Assembly (NCBI RefSeq): GCF_014641595.1
Contig: NZ_BMIA01000001.1
Coordinates: forward strand, 1,984,426-2,048,425
Direction: 5' to 3'
From: Dyadobacter endophyticus
GTDB lineage: Bacteria > Bacteroidota > Bacteroidia > Cytophagales > Spirosomataceae
Length of the DNA stretch: 64,000 nucleotides
Notes under the pieces: model-generated
The model's input: the letters and a program-made list of their open reading frames with translations, nothing else
What the model was told of the DNA's origin: nothing
Database searches by the model: none
Position numbers and translations under genes: made by a program
Shown: piece by piece, positions 50,407 through 58,170 of the stretch
Layout: each line of letters opens with the position of its first letter
How positions within the stretch are numbered: position 1 is the first letter of the stretch

Positions 50407-51774
50407 ATGGAAGGCATTATCAACGACAACCTCGATCAACAGTCGCAACGGTCCGGCCCGAACGGCCCGCGGCCTTTTTTTACGAGGGGCACCAAAGTAA
50501 ATATCATCAGTGCCGAGCACGATGGCCGCACATTGTGGTACATTACCAGCGACGGAACGAAGGTCATCGGCAATAAAGTCGAGCTGGATGCCTATTCGGG
50601 CCTTTCGGCAAATGACAAATCGCATTTTTTCATTTGCTACCGCGCGCAAAATGCAGGTATCCCGATTATCGATATGGCCGACGCGCCCGACAAGCTTTTC
50701 TTTGCGAACCTCCCTCCTGCGCCTAATCTGCCGTTCCGGGTTACAGAGTTGTTCCCCGAGGTATGGGCTACCGGTGTGACGCAGGCCGTGAGCCGGTTGC
50801 CGGAGTCCCGCAAGCACGTTTTTGTTTACATACACGGGTTTGACTGGGAACCGGGTCTCAAACTGGAACTGGTACCCCAATTCGTACAAAGCTACCTGGC
50901 CCACCCCGCAAACAGCGTGGCCAATGTGCTCTACTTCGGCTGGCCGTCATACGGATGGCGTAAGAAGGCCGACGACCGCTCGATCGGCTATGGCGAGCAG
51001 TTCACCCGGAATGGATTGTTTGAATACTTTGAAGTGCTCTCCCGAAAACTGAAAGAAGCGGGTAAAACGCTCAACCTGGTCGTTCATTCATTCGGACACC
51101 AGCTGCTGAACGGCATGATCAATCCCGGCGAAGGCCACAGCATTCCGACCGGCATTTTCGAAAACATATTTCTCATGGCCCCCGACGTGACTTACCTGGC
51201 CGTACAGCAGGGAGGCGTACAGTTGAGAAACATGCGGAGGAAATTCAAAGGCCCGCATTTTCATTACAATTACACACCGTTGAAGCAGCTTGCCAAGCAC
51301 GTCGACATTTACTACGACCCGAGCGATTACCTTTTGTACGTGAGTTCCAAACAGTTTAACCTCAATGAAAATACCGCTGCTTTCGATCCCCGCCCCGATG
51401 CCGACGGCCTTACTACCGACTTCCGCAACCTGGGCAGCTACGGCGACGAGATCTTCAAAAAAGACCCGACCCTGAAACTCGAAGAAGGCTTCAATTTCTA
51501 TAACGTGCTGGATATCATCAAACAGGACACCAGCCCGAAAGCAGACCCGCTCTTTTACGGCTTCCTCGACAACGACGACGAAGGCATGACGAAAGCAAGG
51601 AATGGCGATTACAGCGGCATCAACCTCCTCAAAACATTCTGGGAAAAGGACTTCCTGATGAAGCACCATGCATACCTGTTCAGTTGCCGGCCCGTGGTGG
51701 CGCACGTGTTACAGCGCCTTGCGGGCGTGCCCGCGCAACCGCTTGTGCCTGAGGAGGAAGCGCCTATTGTGTAG
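50407..51774 (+). CDS. Alpha/beta hydrolase, DUF900-like
   Basis: The protein has 455 residues from ATG 50407 (TTG 50383 would add eight residues). There is no signal peptide. The hydrolase core has FVYIHGFDWEPG, LYFGWPSYGW, LVVHSFGHQLL (Ser nucleophile) and FLMAPDVTY. The spacing resembles DUF900-type esterases. Natural substrate unknown. No operon partners; a cruciform repeat follows at 51807. Confidence 0.82.
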   Translation: MEGIINDNLDQQSQRSGPNGPRPFFTRGTKVNIISAEHDGRTLWYITSDGTKVIGNKVELDAYSGLSANDKSHFFICYRAQNAGIPIIDMADAPDKLFFANLPPAPNLPFRVTELFPEVWATGVTQAVSRLPESRKHVFVYIHGFDWEPGLKLELVPQFVQSYLAHPANSVANVLYFGWPSYGWRKKADDRSIGYGEQFTRNGLFEYFEVLSRKLKEAGKTLNLVVHSFGHQLLNGMINPGEGHSIPTGIFENIFLMAPDVTYLAVQQGGVQLRNMRRKFKGPHFHYNYTPLKQLAKHVDIYYDPSDYLLYVSSKQFNLNENTAAFDPRPDADGLTTDFRNLGSYGDEIFKKDPTLKLEEGFNFYNVLDIIKQDTSPKADPLFYGFLDNDDEGMTKARNGDYSGINLLKTFWEKDFLMKHHAYLFSCRPVVAHVLQRLAGVPAQPLVPEEEAPIV

Positions 51775-51806
51775 AGGGAGTTAAAAAACAGCAAGAGCAA
51801 ATTTTA

Positions 51807-51884
51807 TGTCACGCTGAGCGAAGTCGAAGCGCGGTACGGTACCGCGCTTCGACCGCCGGGCGGACCGGTTCGCTCAGCGTGACA
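51807..51884. repeat. Two-tier palindromic repeat (REP-like)
   Basis: Outer arms TGTCACGCTGAGCGAA (51807-51822) and its complement (51869-51884), 16 bp perfect; inner arms GTCGAAGCGCGGTAC (51823-51837) and its complement (51839-51853), 15 bp perfect. The words CACGCTGAGCGAAGTCGAAGC are a well-known dispersed intergenic element in many bacterial genomes. It follows the hydrolase gene and may end its transcript. Confidence 0.85.
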
Positions 51885-51977
51885 TGGCTTAGATCGCTTG
51901 AAAAATACGGCCCGACTACCAACCAAGTTTCACACATTTTGGTCTTCGAACTACCTCACATTCCCCAACTTAGAGCT

Positions 51978-52391
51978 ATGAAGACTTTTTTCTCAACTCT
52001 TGCCCTTTTGGTCGTTCTGGCTTGCAAAAAAGACCAACCCACCCCGATGGCCTTCGATGATTTCTCGTTTGTGGCACCTTCCAGCTGGAAAAAATTCGAA
52101 GCGCAGGGCTACGATTCCAAAGTAGGCGGCATTACCAATGGAAAGGATACCCTCAGATACGACATGGGCATGTATTCCTATTCATTTACGAAGGAGACCA
52201 ACGCTACCCACTACCGCACTGAAACCGTGCAGAATGGCTATAAAACACTCACAGTATGGCCCAAAAAGACTGGGCAGGGATTGATAGGGATTTACATTAA
52301 AGTCGATGATTTAAGAAAGCTCAGCATTTACGGAAGGAGTAAAGATGAAGATGAGGTTTTGAAAATACTGGCGTCGGTGAAGATACTTTGA
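51978..52391 (+). CDS. Small lipoprotein, unknown
   Basis: The protein has 137 residues from ATG 51978; the frame to 51879 adds a non-signal stretch. Lipobox Cys17 (LVVLAC) is followed by KKDQPTPMAFDDFSF, and the mature part is mixed alpha/beta with FVAPSSWKKFEAQGYDSKVGG, resembling PsbP-like or DUF1795-like domains. No enzyme motif. Confidence 0.7.
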   Translation: MKTFFSTLALLVVLACKKDQPTPMAFDDFSFVAPSSWKKFEAQGYDSKVGGITNGKDTLRYDMGMYSYSFTKETNATHYRTETVQNGYKTLTVWPKKTGQGLIGIYIKVDDLRKLSIYGRSKDEDEVLKILASVKIL

Positions 52392-52610
52392 TAGTCTTCA
52401 ATGTCAGCGCTAATTCAAAAAACGCACCATTCGAGGCGCCGCCTTTAAATATTGACCCATCGTATGTAGCAATAACCGATTCCGGTGCAAGCTAAACAGA
52501 TCTTCCGAGGTAAAAAACCATCCCTGATTTGTAACCGTCGAATGTCTTGTTTAATTTGGGCAGCCCGTCCTGCCGGACGTTTTTCCCAAACGTACACCTG
52601 TTCTCTTTAT

Positions 52611-52940
52611 ATGAAGTACTTATACGCGTTACTTTTGATGGCGCTTCTTGGGAGTTGCAATAACCCTCCCGAGGTCGAACCCGACCCAATCCTCACTTTA
52701 GTCACTTATCCGAATCCCGCCGGTAAGCGCATCGCATTCCATGTAGAAAACGACGAACGGGCTGCGTTCACTTTACAGATTTACGATCCAAAAGGGAAAA
52801 TGGTATTCGAATGGCAAGTTCCTGAGGGAGATGCTACCCAGGGCTTTAACCTCGACCCAACCGAATTTGGAACCGGCGCATTTCACGCAGTGCTTCGCAA
52901 GAATGGTTCAGTGTACACCAAAAAATTCATGGTAATATGA
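52611..52940 (+). CDS. Lipoprotein with a T9SS-like sorting domain
   Basis: The protein has 109 residues from ATG 52611; upstream frame to 52485 has no signal. Lipobox Cys16 (LLGSC) is followed by a 20-residue linker and almost nothing but a VTYPNPAGKRIAFHV...GAFHAVL domain like the T9SS C-terminal sorting end. A protein consisting of a lipid anchor and a sorting domain is unusual. It overlaps the next gene by four bases (ATGA at 52937). Confidence 0.75.
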   Translation: MKYLYALLLMALLGSCNNPPEVEPDPILTLVTYPNPAGKRIAFHVENDERAAFTLQIYDPKGKMVFEWQVPEGDATQGFNLDPTEFGTGAFHAVLRKNGSVYTKKFMVI

Positions 52941-53620
52941 CAGTGCGGATCATGATATGGGCATCGGCGTTGCTCTTTGCCCTCCAAGTAAATGCGCAGC
53001 AAGCCGCTAATGAATGGTTCCTGAACGCAAATATCAATATACACATTCCGGGTGGCGGTTCTCAGAAATCCGTCTACCCCGTTCTCGGATACAACAAAAA
53101 TACCGACCCGAAATTCCTGCTGGGCGGTGTGGGCGTGGGCGTTTTCATGCTCCGACCGATCGCCTCCGATTTCCACCTGAAAGCACATGGATATCTCTCC
53201 AAAATAAGCTATTGGGATGATCCGATCGAAATGAAAAGTGCTGTTGGAGAAAATACCGGCATTTACCAGGCGGGCGGTTCCGATTACGTGGCGGGCGTTA
53301 ATGGCCTTGTCCACTATCACTTGGCCGATCGCATTTCCGTGGGTGCGGGCGTAGGCGCACAGGTTCTCATCGCTTCATTCTCCCGGACTCCCGGCATTTA
53401 CGGCTATGGCCTGCCAGCCGAAAAATCTTCTATCACAAATCATCATTACAAGAGAATAGTCCCTGTTATCCCGGTCGAATTATCCTATCGGTTTCCCAGA
53501 GTCGTACTCAATCTTCGCTATGACATCGGGCCACTCAACCGGATTCGCGGCGAACTGGCGAAGGCCAAAAACGAAAAGTACGACGTGTTGTCCCTGGAAG
53601 TCGGCTTTAAATTGAATTAA
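52937..53620 (+). CDS. Secreted, probable outer-membrane beta-barrel protein
   Basis: The protein has 227 residues with a signal peptide (about 1-21, ending NAQ). Strand-like segments (WFLNANINIHIPGG, FLLGGVGVGVFML, ISVGAGVGAQVLIASF, ELSYRFPRVVLNLRYDI) end in a Phe-x-Leu-Asn tail. It starts inside the stop of the preceding gene, so they are co-translated. The family is not recognised. Confidence 0.65.
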   Translation: MTVRIMIWASALLFALQVNAQQAANEWFLNANINIHIPGGGSQKSVYPVLGYNKNTDPKFLLGGVGVGVFMLRPIASDFHLKAHGYLSKISYWDDPIEMKSAVGENTGIYQAGGSDYVAGVNGLVHYHLADRISVGAGVGAQVLIASFSRTPGIYGYGLPAEKSSITNHHYKRIVPVIPVELSYRFPRVVLNLRYDIGPLNRIRGELAKAKNEKYDVLSLEVGFKLN

Positions 53621-53752
53621 TGGACAGGCACTGAGCCGCAACCCTTACATTTCTACGTCCAAAAGCGCCATTTGGGAGGAAGATTTAACATCGGGAGAGT
53701 TGTAAAATAGCGGTGGAACTCTAAATTTGACCTGTCTAAAAACAAACAAATC

Positions 53753-54508
53753 ATGAAAACGAAGTTCACCTTTTTGCTCCTGTTCGCGGCCTCGCTTTGC
53801 ATGGCCCAGCTTCCTAAACCCGATGAAATCCCGACCTCCAAAGGTCCGCTCAAAATCCAGCCGCTCAACCACGCCACGCTGGCGCTTACCTGGAACGGCA
53901 AAACCATCTACGCCGACCCTTATCAGGCGCCTAAAACGTTCGTAGGGATCGCCAAACCCGACCTGATCGTGATCACCGACATCCACGGCGACCACTTCGA
54001 CCCGGCCTCCCTCGACGCCCTCGACCTGACGAACACCGTCATCGTGGCCCCGCAAGCCGTAGTCGATAAAATGTCCGACGCATTGAAAGCAAAAACGACC
54101 GTCCTCGCCAACGGCGCCACCACCGAAAAGCTCGGCATCAGCATCACCGCTATCCCGATGTACAACCTCCCCGAAACCGCCGACTCGCGCCACACCAAAG
54201 GCCGCGGCAACGGCTACGTCCTCAAACTGGGCGGCAAATCGGTCTTCCTCAGCGGCGACACCTCCGGCATTCCGGAGATCAAGGCATTGAAAAACATCGA
54301 TGTGGCGTTTGTGTGCATGAATTTGCCTTATACGATGGATATTAACGAGGCTGCGGCTACTGTGCTGGCGTTTAAGCCGAAGGTGGTTTATCCTTATCAC
54401 TATCGCGGGCAGAATGGGTTTAGTGATACGGAGGCGTTTAAGAAATTGGTGAATGGGAAGGATGGTAAGATTGATGTGCGGGTTAGGGATTGGTATACGG
54501 TGAAATAG
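53753..54508 (+). CDS. MBL-fold metallo-hydrolase (UlaG-like), secreted
   Basis: The protein has 251 residues with a signal peptide (about 1-19). The UlaG/MBL core has NHATLALTWNGKTIYADPY, DLIVITDIHGDHFDP (metal HGDH), GYVLKLGGKSVFLSGDTSG and VVYPYHYRG. The metal set is reduced but usual for this group. The substrate is unknown. Upstream is the barrel-like gene, 132 bases away. Confidence 0.9.
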   Translation: MKTKFTFLLLFAASLCMAQLPKPDEIPTSKGPLKIQPLNHATLALTWNGKTIYADPYQAPKTFVGIAKPDLIVITDIHGDHFDPASLDALDLTNTVIVAPQAVVDKMSDALKAKTTVLANGATTEKLGISITAIPMYNLPETADSRHTKGRGNGYVLKLGGKSVFLSGDTSGIPEIKALKNIDVAFVCMNLPYTMDINEAAATVLAFKPKVVYPYHYRGQNGFSDTEAFKKLVNGKDGKIDVRVRDWYTVK

Positions 54509-54533
54509 CATTTTCCCTTTGATAATGCATTGG

Positions 54534-54563
54534 AATCCCTTCGAGTTGTCGGAGGGATTTTTT
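54534..54563 (+). terminator. Terminator after the MBL gene
   Basis: AATCCCT/AGGGATT with a 12-base loop, then TTTTT. Confidence 0.7.
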
Positions 54564-54564
54564 G

Positions 54565-54590
54565 TTGGTATATATTACCAATTTTTGGTA
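54565..54590 (+). promoter_or_regulatory. Operator of the ParDE pair
   Basis: Three half-sites occur: TTGGTA (54565-54570), TACCAA (54576-54581) and TTGGTA (54585-54590), 35 bases or more upstream of the ParD start. This is the arrangement of autorepressed ParD operators. TACTTTTA at 54589 could be the -7 box. Confidence 0.6.
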
Positions 54591-54624
54591 CTTTTAAATC
54601 GCCGCCATCTCAACAGAATAGATC

Positions 54625-54870
54625 ATGACAAAGAACACATCCATCTCCATCGGCCCTCATTTTGATACATTTATCCAAAACCAAATCGAAACCGGGCGTT
54701 ATGCGTCCACAAGCGAGGTAGTAAGGGCCGGCTTGCGCTTGCTGGAAAAAGAAGAAGAAAAATTGAAGCTATTAAGACAGGCATTGGTAGAAGGTGAACA
54801 AAGTGGCTGGATTGAAGACTTTAATCCAGAGGAATTTAAAGCTAGAATGCGAGGTAACACAAAATCTTAA
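54625..54870 (+). CDS. parD: ParD-family antitoxin
   Basis: The protein has 81 residues: an N-terminal ribbon-helix-helix (TSISIGPHFDTFIQNQIETGRYASTSEVVRAGLRLLEKEE, residues 5-45) and a C-terminal toxin-binding tail. It should bind the operator at 54565 and neutralise the toxin. The toxin gene starts on the last base of its stop codon. Confidence 0.92.
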   Translation: MTKNTSISIGPHFDTFIQNQIETGRYASTSEVVRAGLRLLEKEEEKLKLLRQALVEGEQSGWIEDFNPEEFKARMRGNTKS

Positions 54871-55163
54871 TGGGATCATACCGCCTGGCTCGTCGGGCCG
54901 AAACAGACTTACAGGACATTTGGGATTACACGGAATCCACCTGGTCAACCGAGCAGGCGGAGAAATATCTGGATGGACTGTTCAGCCGCTTCCAAGCCAT
55001 CGCCGATGGCAGAGCCAAAGCCATATCAATTGACGCGATTCGTGTAGGATATCGTAAAACTCTTTTTGTTAAGCACAACATCTTCTTTCGAAAGACTGCC
55101 AATGGTGTCATCGAAATTGTCCGCGTTCTTCATGTAAGCATGGACGTGGACTTACATATTTGA
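54870..55163 (+). CDS. parE: ParE/RelE-superfamily toxin
   Basis: The protein has 97 residues: SYRLARRAETDLQDIWDYTESTWSTEQAEKYLDGL is the ParE N-terminal helix pair, and IRVGYRKTLFVKHNIFFRK...EIVRVLHVSMD is the conserved strand set with the end HV. ParE toxins act on gyrase. Its translation is coupled to ParD by a one-base overlap. Confidence 0.92.
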   Translation: MGSYRLARRAETDLQDIWDYTESTWSTEQAEKYLDGLFSRFQAIADGRAKAISIDAIRVGYRKTLFVKHNIFFRKTANGVIEIVRVLHVSMDVDLHI

Positions 55164-55186
55164 CTTACGAATTCCGAAATGGCCTC

Positions 55187-55711
55187 TTACTTCCCAACAA
55201 ACGACGCCAGCATCTTCTCCGCAGCCTCCTGGTAACGCTCAAACTTCGATATCTCGCTGGTGAAAGTCGCCAGATAGGCCATGTCATTCTTAATAAAGCA
55301 AATAGCCGAAACTTTCAATTTAAATATCCCCGGTGAAAATTCATATGACAGCCGATATTCCTCGCGCCCACTGCTATTCTCTACCTTCGACTCCAACAAT
55401 TTGCCCTCGCTGAACATCACCTTGATCTGCTGCTCCGATATTTCTTTATATTTCTGAATGTCAATAGGCTGCCCGCCAAGACTCTGGACCATCACATTCA
55501 GGTTATCGCTAAATTTATCATCGGGACCATCCGCCGGCGAGAAGAAAAACACCTTCGAATTCATGGTGCCGGACGTGTCAATGCGCCACGTCGAAGGATA
55601 TGAAATTTTGAAATCGTTTTTGGAAAACTTTTTAAAATCATCAACGACTACCGACTGCCCGTTTACAGAAAAAATGGTCAAGCAGAAAAGAAGAGGCAGC
55701 AGAAGTTTCAT
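55187..55711 (-). CDS. Secreted PsbP-like (DUF1795-type) protein
   Basis: The protein has about 174 residues from the ATG at 55711, which begins the signal peptide MKLLLPLLFCLTIFSVNGQ; other ATGs lie just upstream (55714, 55723 and 55735). The mature part has KISYPSTWRIDTSGT and the YEFSPGIFKLKVSAICFIKNDMAYLATFTS strand block, as in PsbP/DUF1795 domains. Function unknown. Confidence 0.7.
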   Translation of the reverse strand: MKLLLPLLFCLTIFSVNGQSVVVDDFKKFSKNDFKISYPSTWRIDTSGTMNSKVFFFSPADGPDDKFSDNLNVMVQSLGGQPIDIQKYKEISEQQIKVMFSEGKLLESKVENSSGREEYRLSYEFSPGIFKLKVSAICFIKNDMAYLATFTSEISKFERYQEAAEKMLASFVGK

Positions 55712-55783
55712 CATGTCGTACATTGTTTTACGCATAATAGCACAAAAAATTGATTCCGCTCCATTTTTGGCCGTAAACTCAAC

Positions 55784-56023
55784 CTACCTCCTCTTCGCGC
55801 GTACGGGCTCCGGCTCTTCCACCGGGTTGAGGGTAATCTCTAATCTGTTGCCTAAGCATCTCACCGTCACTTCATCTCCGCATTCGAAGCCCGCTTCTTG
55901 CAGCCATCTACCGCAGAGGCGGATTTCGGGCATGCGGGCGTATTTGTATGCGCGCGGGAGGTATTTGTGGTAGACGGTCAGGCGGCGTTCGGTGGGGGCC
56001 GGAGATTGTTTTCTGTGTGGCAT
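55784..56023 (-). CDS. SymE-family toxin
   Basis: The protein has 79 residues with the SymE block: MPEIRLCGRWLQEAGFECGDEVTVRCLGNRLEITL (about residues 31-65), an AbrB/MazE-like fold that became an RNA-cutting toxin. The name follows the SOS-induced E. coli SymE, which is controlled by an antisense RNA. No protein antitoxin gene lies next to it. An antisense RNA could come from the plus strand near 56000-56150, but I cannot show it. Confidence 0.82.
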   Translation of the reverse strand: MPHRKQSPAPTERRLTVYHKYLPRAYKYARMPEIRLCGRWLQEAGFECGDEVTVRCLGNRLEITLNPVEEPEPVRAKRR

Positions 56024-56146
56024 AGTTTGTAATGTTTACCTAGCAATATTAACACGAACCAAATTAAAAGCGAAACGAAACAGACCAATAACACCCTATA
56101 AAACAATCATTTACAATCAATCAATATGACACAATCTGCTAATTAA

Positions 56147-56184
56147 TTTACACGAAATGCTAAATAATTATAGTTTTGTGTAAA
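56147..56184 (+). promoter_or_regulatory. Inverted repeat and promoter upstream of the XRE-ImmA gene
   Basis: The 324-base gap 56024-56347 is A+T-rich and otherwise empty. TTTACAC (56147-56153) and GTGTAAA (56178-56184) flank 24 bases, and TAGTTTTG at 56171-56178 matches the -7 box TAnnTTTG with a near -33 box TTTA at 56147. The repeat would allow self-repression by the XRE domain. Confidence 0.45.
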
Positions 56185-56347
56185 GCCCGACGTTCGGAAA
56201 AATATTTTCGTTCCTATGATTTTTTTGAAATGTATGGAGACCCGAAGCAGGTTTACCGCTAAATAATTAGCTGGTGCCATCAGCGGTGACAAGAAGTAGA
56301 CACGAAGCCATCCTGACTTAAAACATATTAACAACCTCCTCCACTTC

Positions 56348-57520
56348 ATGGCAGACAAAGCATACATCACACCTATCGTATTTAGATGGGCCCGCGAATC
56401 CGCGAAAATGACTTCGGAGATAGCGGCATCAAAAGTCAATGTTACTGTCGAGAGATTGCTGGAATGGGAAGCAGGAACGACTCAACCGACAATAAAACAG
56501 GCACAAATGCTTGCAAAAGCTTATAAAAGGCCGTTCGCTCTGTTCTTTCTTCCTGATATCCCGCGGGACTTTCAACCGTTGCAGGACTTCCGCAGAAGCG
56601 ATTCCAAAGCACTTAGTACCGGCTCCGTTTTCATGATTCGTGAAATTCAGCAAAAACAGGCCTGGATAAGCGAAACTAATCAGGAAAACCGGGAACAGAA
56701 ATTTCCGTTTGTAGGACGTTTTACCGTCAACGACAACCCGGAAGACGTCGCGGAGGACATTCTGAACACGCTTGACATTTCTCCGGGCAAATACCCCAAT
56801 GGAAATGCAGTTAAAGAATGGATAGAGAAGGCAGAAGCAAAAGGCATTTTCGTTTCAAGAACCAGTTTCGTAAACTCCCATTTAACATTAGATAGCGACG
56901 AACTTCAAGGATTTGCCATCGCCGATCCTTTCGCACCCTTCGTGTTTATCAATTCCGAAGATTGGGCTGCGCCGCAACTCTTCACGCTTGTTCACGAGCT
57001 TGCACACATCTGGATTGCTGCCAGTGGAATTTCCGCTGACATTGATCCCGGCTTCCGGAAGATTGACAGGCTTCATCCTGTCGAACTGTTCTGCAATGAA
57101 GTAGCTGCAAATGCACTGATTCCGAAACACATGCTATTGCAATTGGGCAGTAGCATTTATCAAACGGCATCTCAAATTTTTGCCGTCGCAAAGACGTTCG
57201 GCGTCAGTTCTTTTGCATTGCTCGTACGCGCATTGAATTTGAACCTGATTTCGATCGCCCAGTACAAAAATCTAAAAGCAGCGGCAGACGCCGAATTTAA
57301 GGCCTTCCTCATCAGGGAGGAAGAGAAAAAAGCCAAACAAAAGGAAAGCACTGGCGGGCCTAGCTATTACCTGTTACAAATTCAAAAAAACAGCCGATTA
57401 TTTACTCAAACAGTTCTGGATGCATTTCATGGCGGCAGCCTTGAACCCACCCAGGCAAGCTCGCTACTCAACGTGAAAATCAATCACTTTCACAACCTGG
57501 AAGCCCAGCTATACAAATGA
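56348..57520 (+). CDS. XRE-family HTH protein with ImmA/IrrE-type metalloprotease domain
   Basis: The protein has 390 residues. The N-terminal HTH (about 10-70) has MTSEIAASKVNVTVERLLEWEAGTTQPTIKQAQMLA. The metallopeptidase domain has HELAH (His216, Glu217, His220) and the downstream FCNEVAANALIPKHML block, the ImmA/IrrE zinc set. In phage and mobile elements such proteins cleave repressors; here it is paired with the PIN gene at 57517, four-base overlap, as in other toxin-like modules. Confidence 0.92.
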   Translation: MADKAYITPIVFRWARESAKMTSEIAASKVNVTVERLLEWEAGTTQPTIKQAQMLAKAYKRPFALFFLPDIPRDFQPLQDFRRSDSKALSTGSVFMIREIQQKQAWISETNQENREQKFPFVGRFTVNDNPEDVAEDILNTLDISPGKYPNGNAVKEWIEKAEAKGIFVSRTSFVNSHLTLDSDELQGFAIADPFAPFVFINSEDWAAPQLFTLVHELAHIWIAASGISADIDPGFRKIDRLHPVELFCNEVAANALIPKHMLLQLGSSIYQTASQIFAVAKTFGVSSFALLVRALNLNLISIAQYKNLKAAADAEFKAFLIREEEKKAKQKESTGGPSYYLLQIQKNSRLFTQTVLDAFHGGSLEPTQASSLLNVKINHFHNLEAQLYK

Positions 57521-58023
57521 GTAACGCAATCAAAAAGTACTGCCTGGACGCCAACGTGCTGATTCAGGCTTGGAACTCCTATTATTCGCCGAAGTTTTGT
57601 CCTAGTTATTGGGAAGTGTTGAATGAGTTGGGAAGTGCTGGGAGAATTTTCATTCCGGAAGCGGTTTATGAAGAAATTACTCGGACCGATGACGACCTAT
57701 GCGAATGGCTTAAACAAAGTCGGATCGACATCAAAGAAATAACTGGGGAAGTAGCCCAATGTCTCCGTAACATTTACGCCGCAAACCCTACTCATATCAC
57801 CCTTGTAGACAACTTAAAAGGAAGATCACTAGCCGATCCCTGGGTGATTGCGCATGCAATGCACGAACGCGCTACTGTGGTGACTAAGGAGGAGAAGGTT
57901 ACCGCGTTGAATGCTAATCGGATTAAGATTCCCAATGTTTGTGAGAATATGGGGATTGAGTGGATGAATGATTTTGGGATGATTCAGGAAGTCAGTGTAA
58001 AATTTTCTTGTTCGCTAGTTTGA
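57517..58023 (+). CDS. DUF4411 PIN-like protein
   Basis: The protein has 168 residues. It begins KKYCLDANVLIQAWNSYYS, the DUF4411 PIN start with Asp and Asn intact. VYEEITRTDDDLCEWLK and SLADPWVIAHAM give the other acidic positions. It overlaps the XRE-ImmA gene by four bases, the common order for this toxin-like pair. Codon use at its end is A+T-rich. Confidence 0.88.
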   Translation: MSNAIKKYCLDANVLIQAWNSYYSPKFCPSYWEVLNELGSAGRIFIPEAVYEEITRTDDDLCEWLKQSRIDIKEITGEVAQCLRNIYAANPTHITLVDNLKGRSLADPWVIAHAMHERATVVTKEEKVTALNANRIKIPNVCENMGIEWMNDFGMIQEVSVKFSCSLV

Positions 58024-58170
58024 CGATCGCAAAACGTGTAAGAAAATTGACGACAATCGCAATCTTCCTGATTTTCCTTTCTTGGAAATGAGGCTTGATT
58101 AGAGGCAGACAAGCTAGTTTAGACAAAATCAAAACTTATTTTAAATGTAAACACCAAACGAAAACAAACG

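Noticed and set aside
56143..56439. 98-residue minus-strand frame before XRE-ImmA
   Set aside because: It covers the promoter and the start of a strong gene on the other strand, and has no recognisable sequence.
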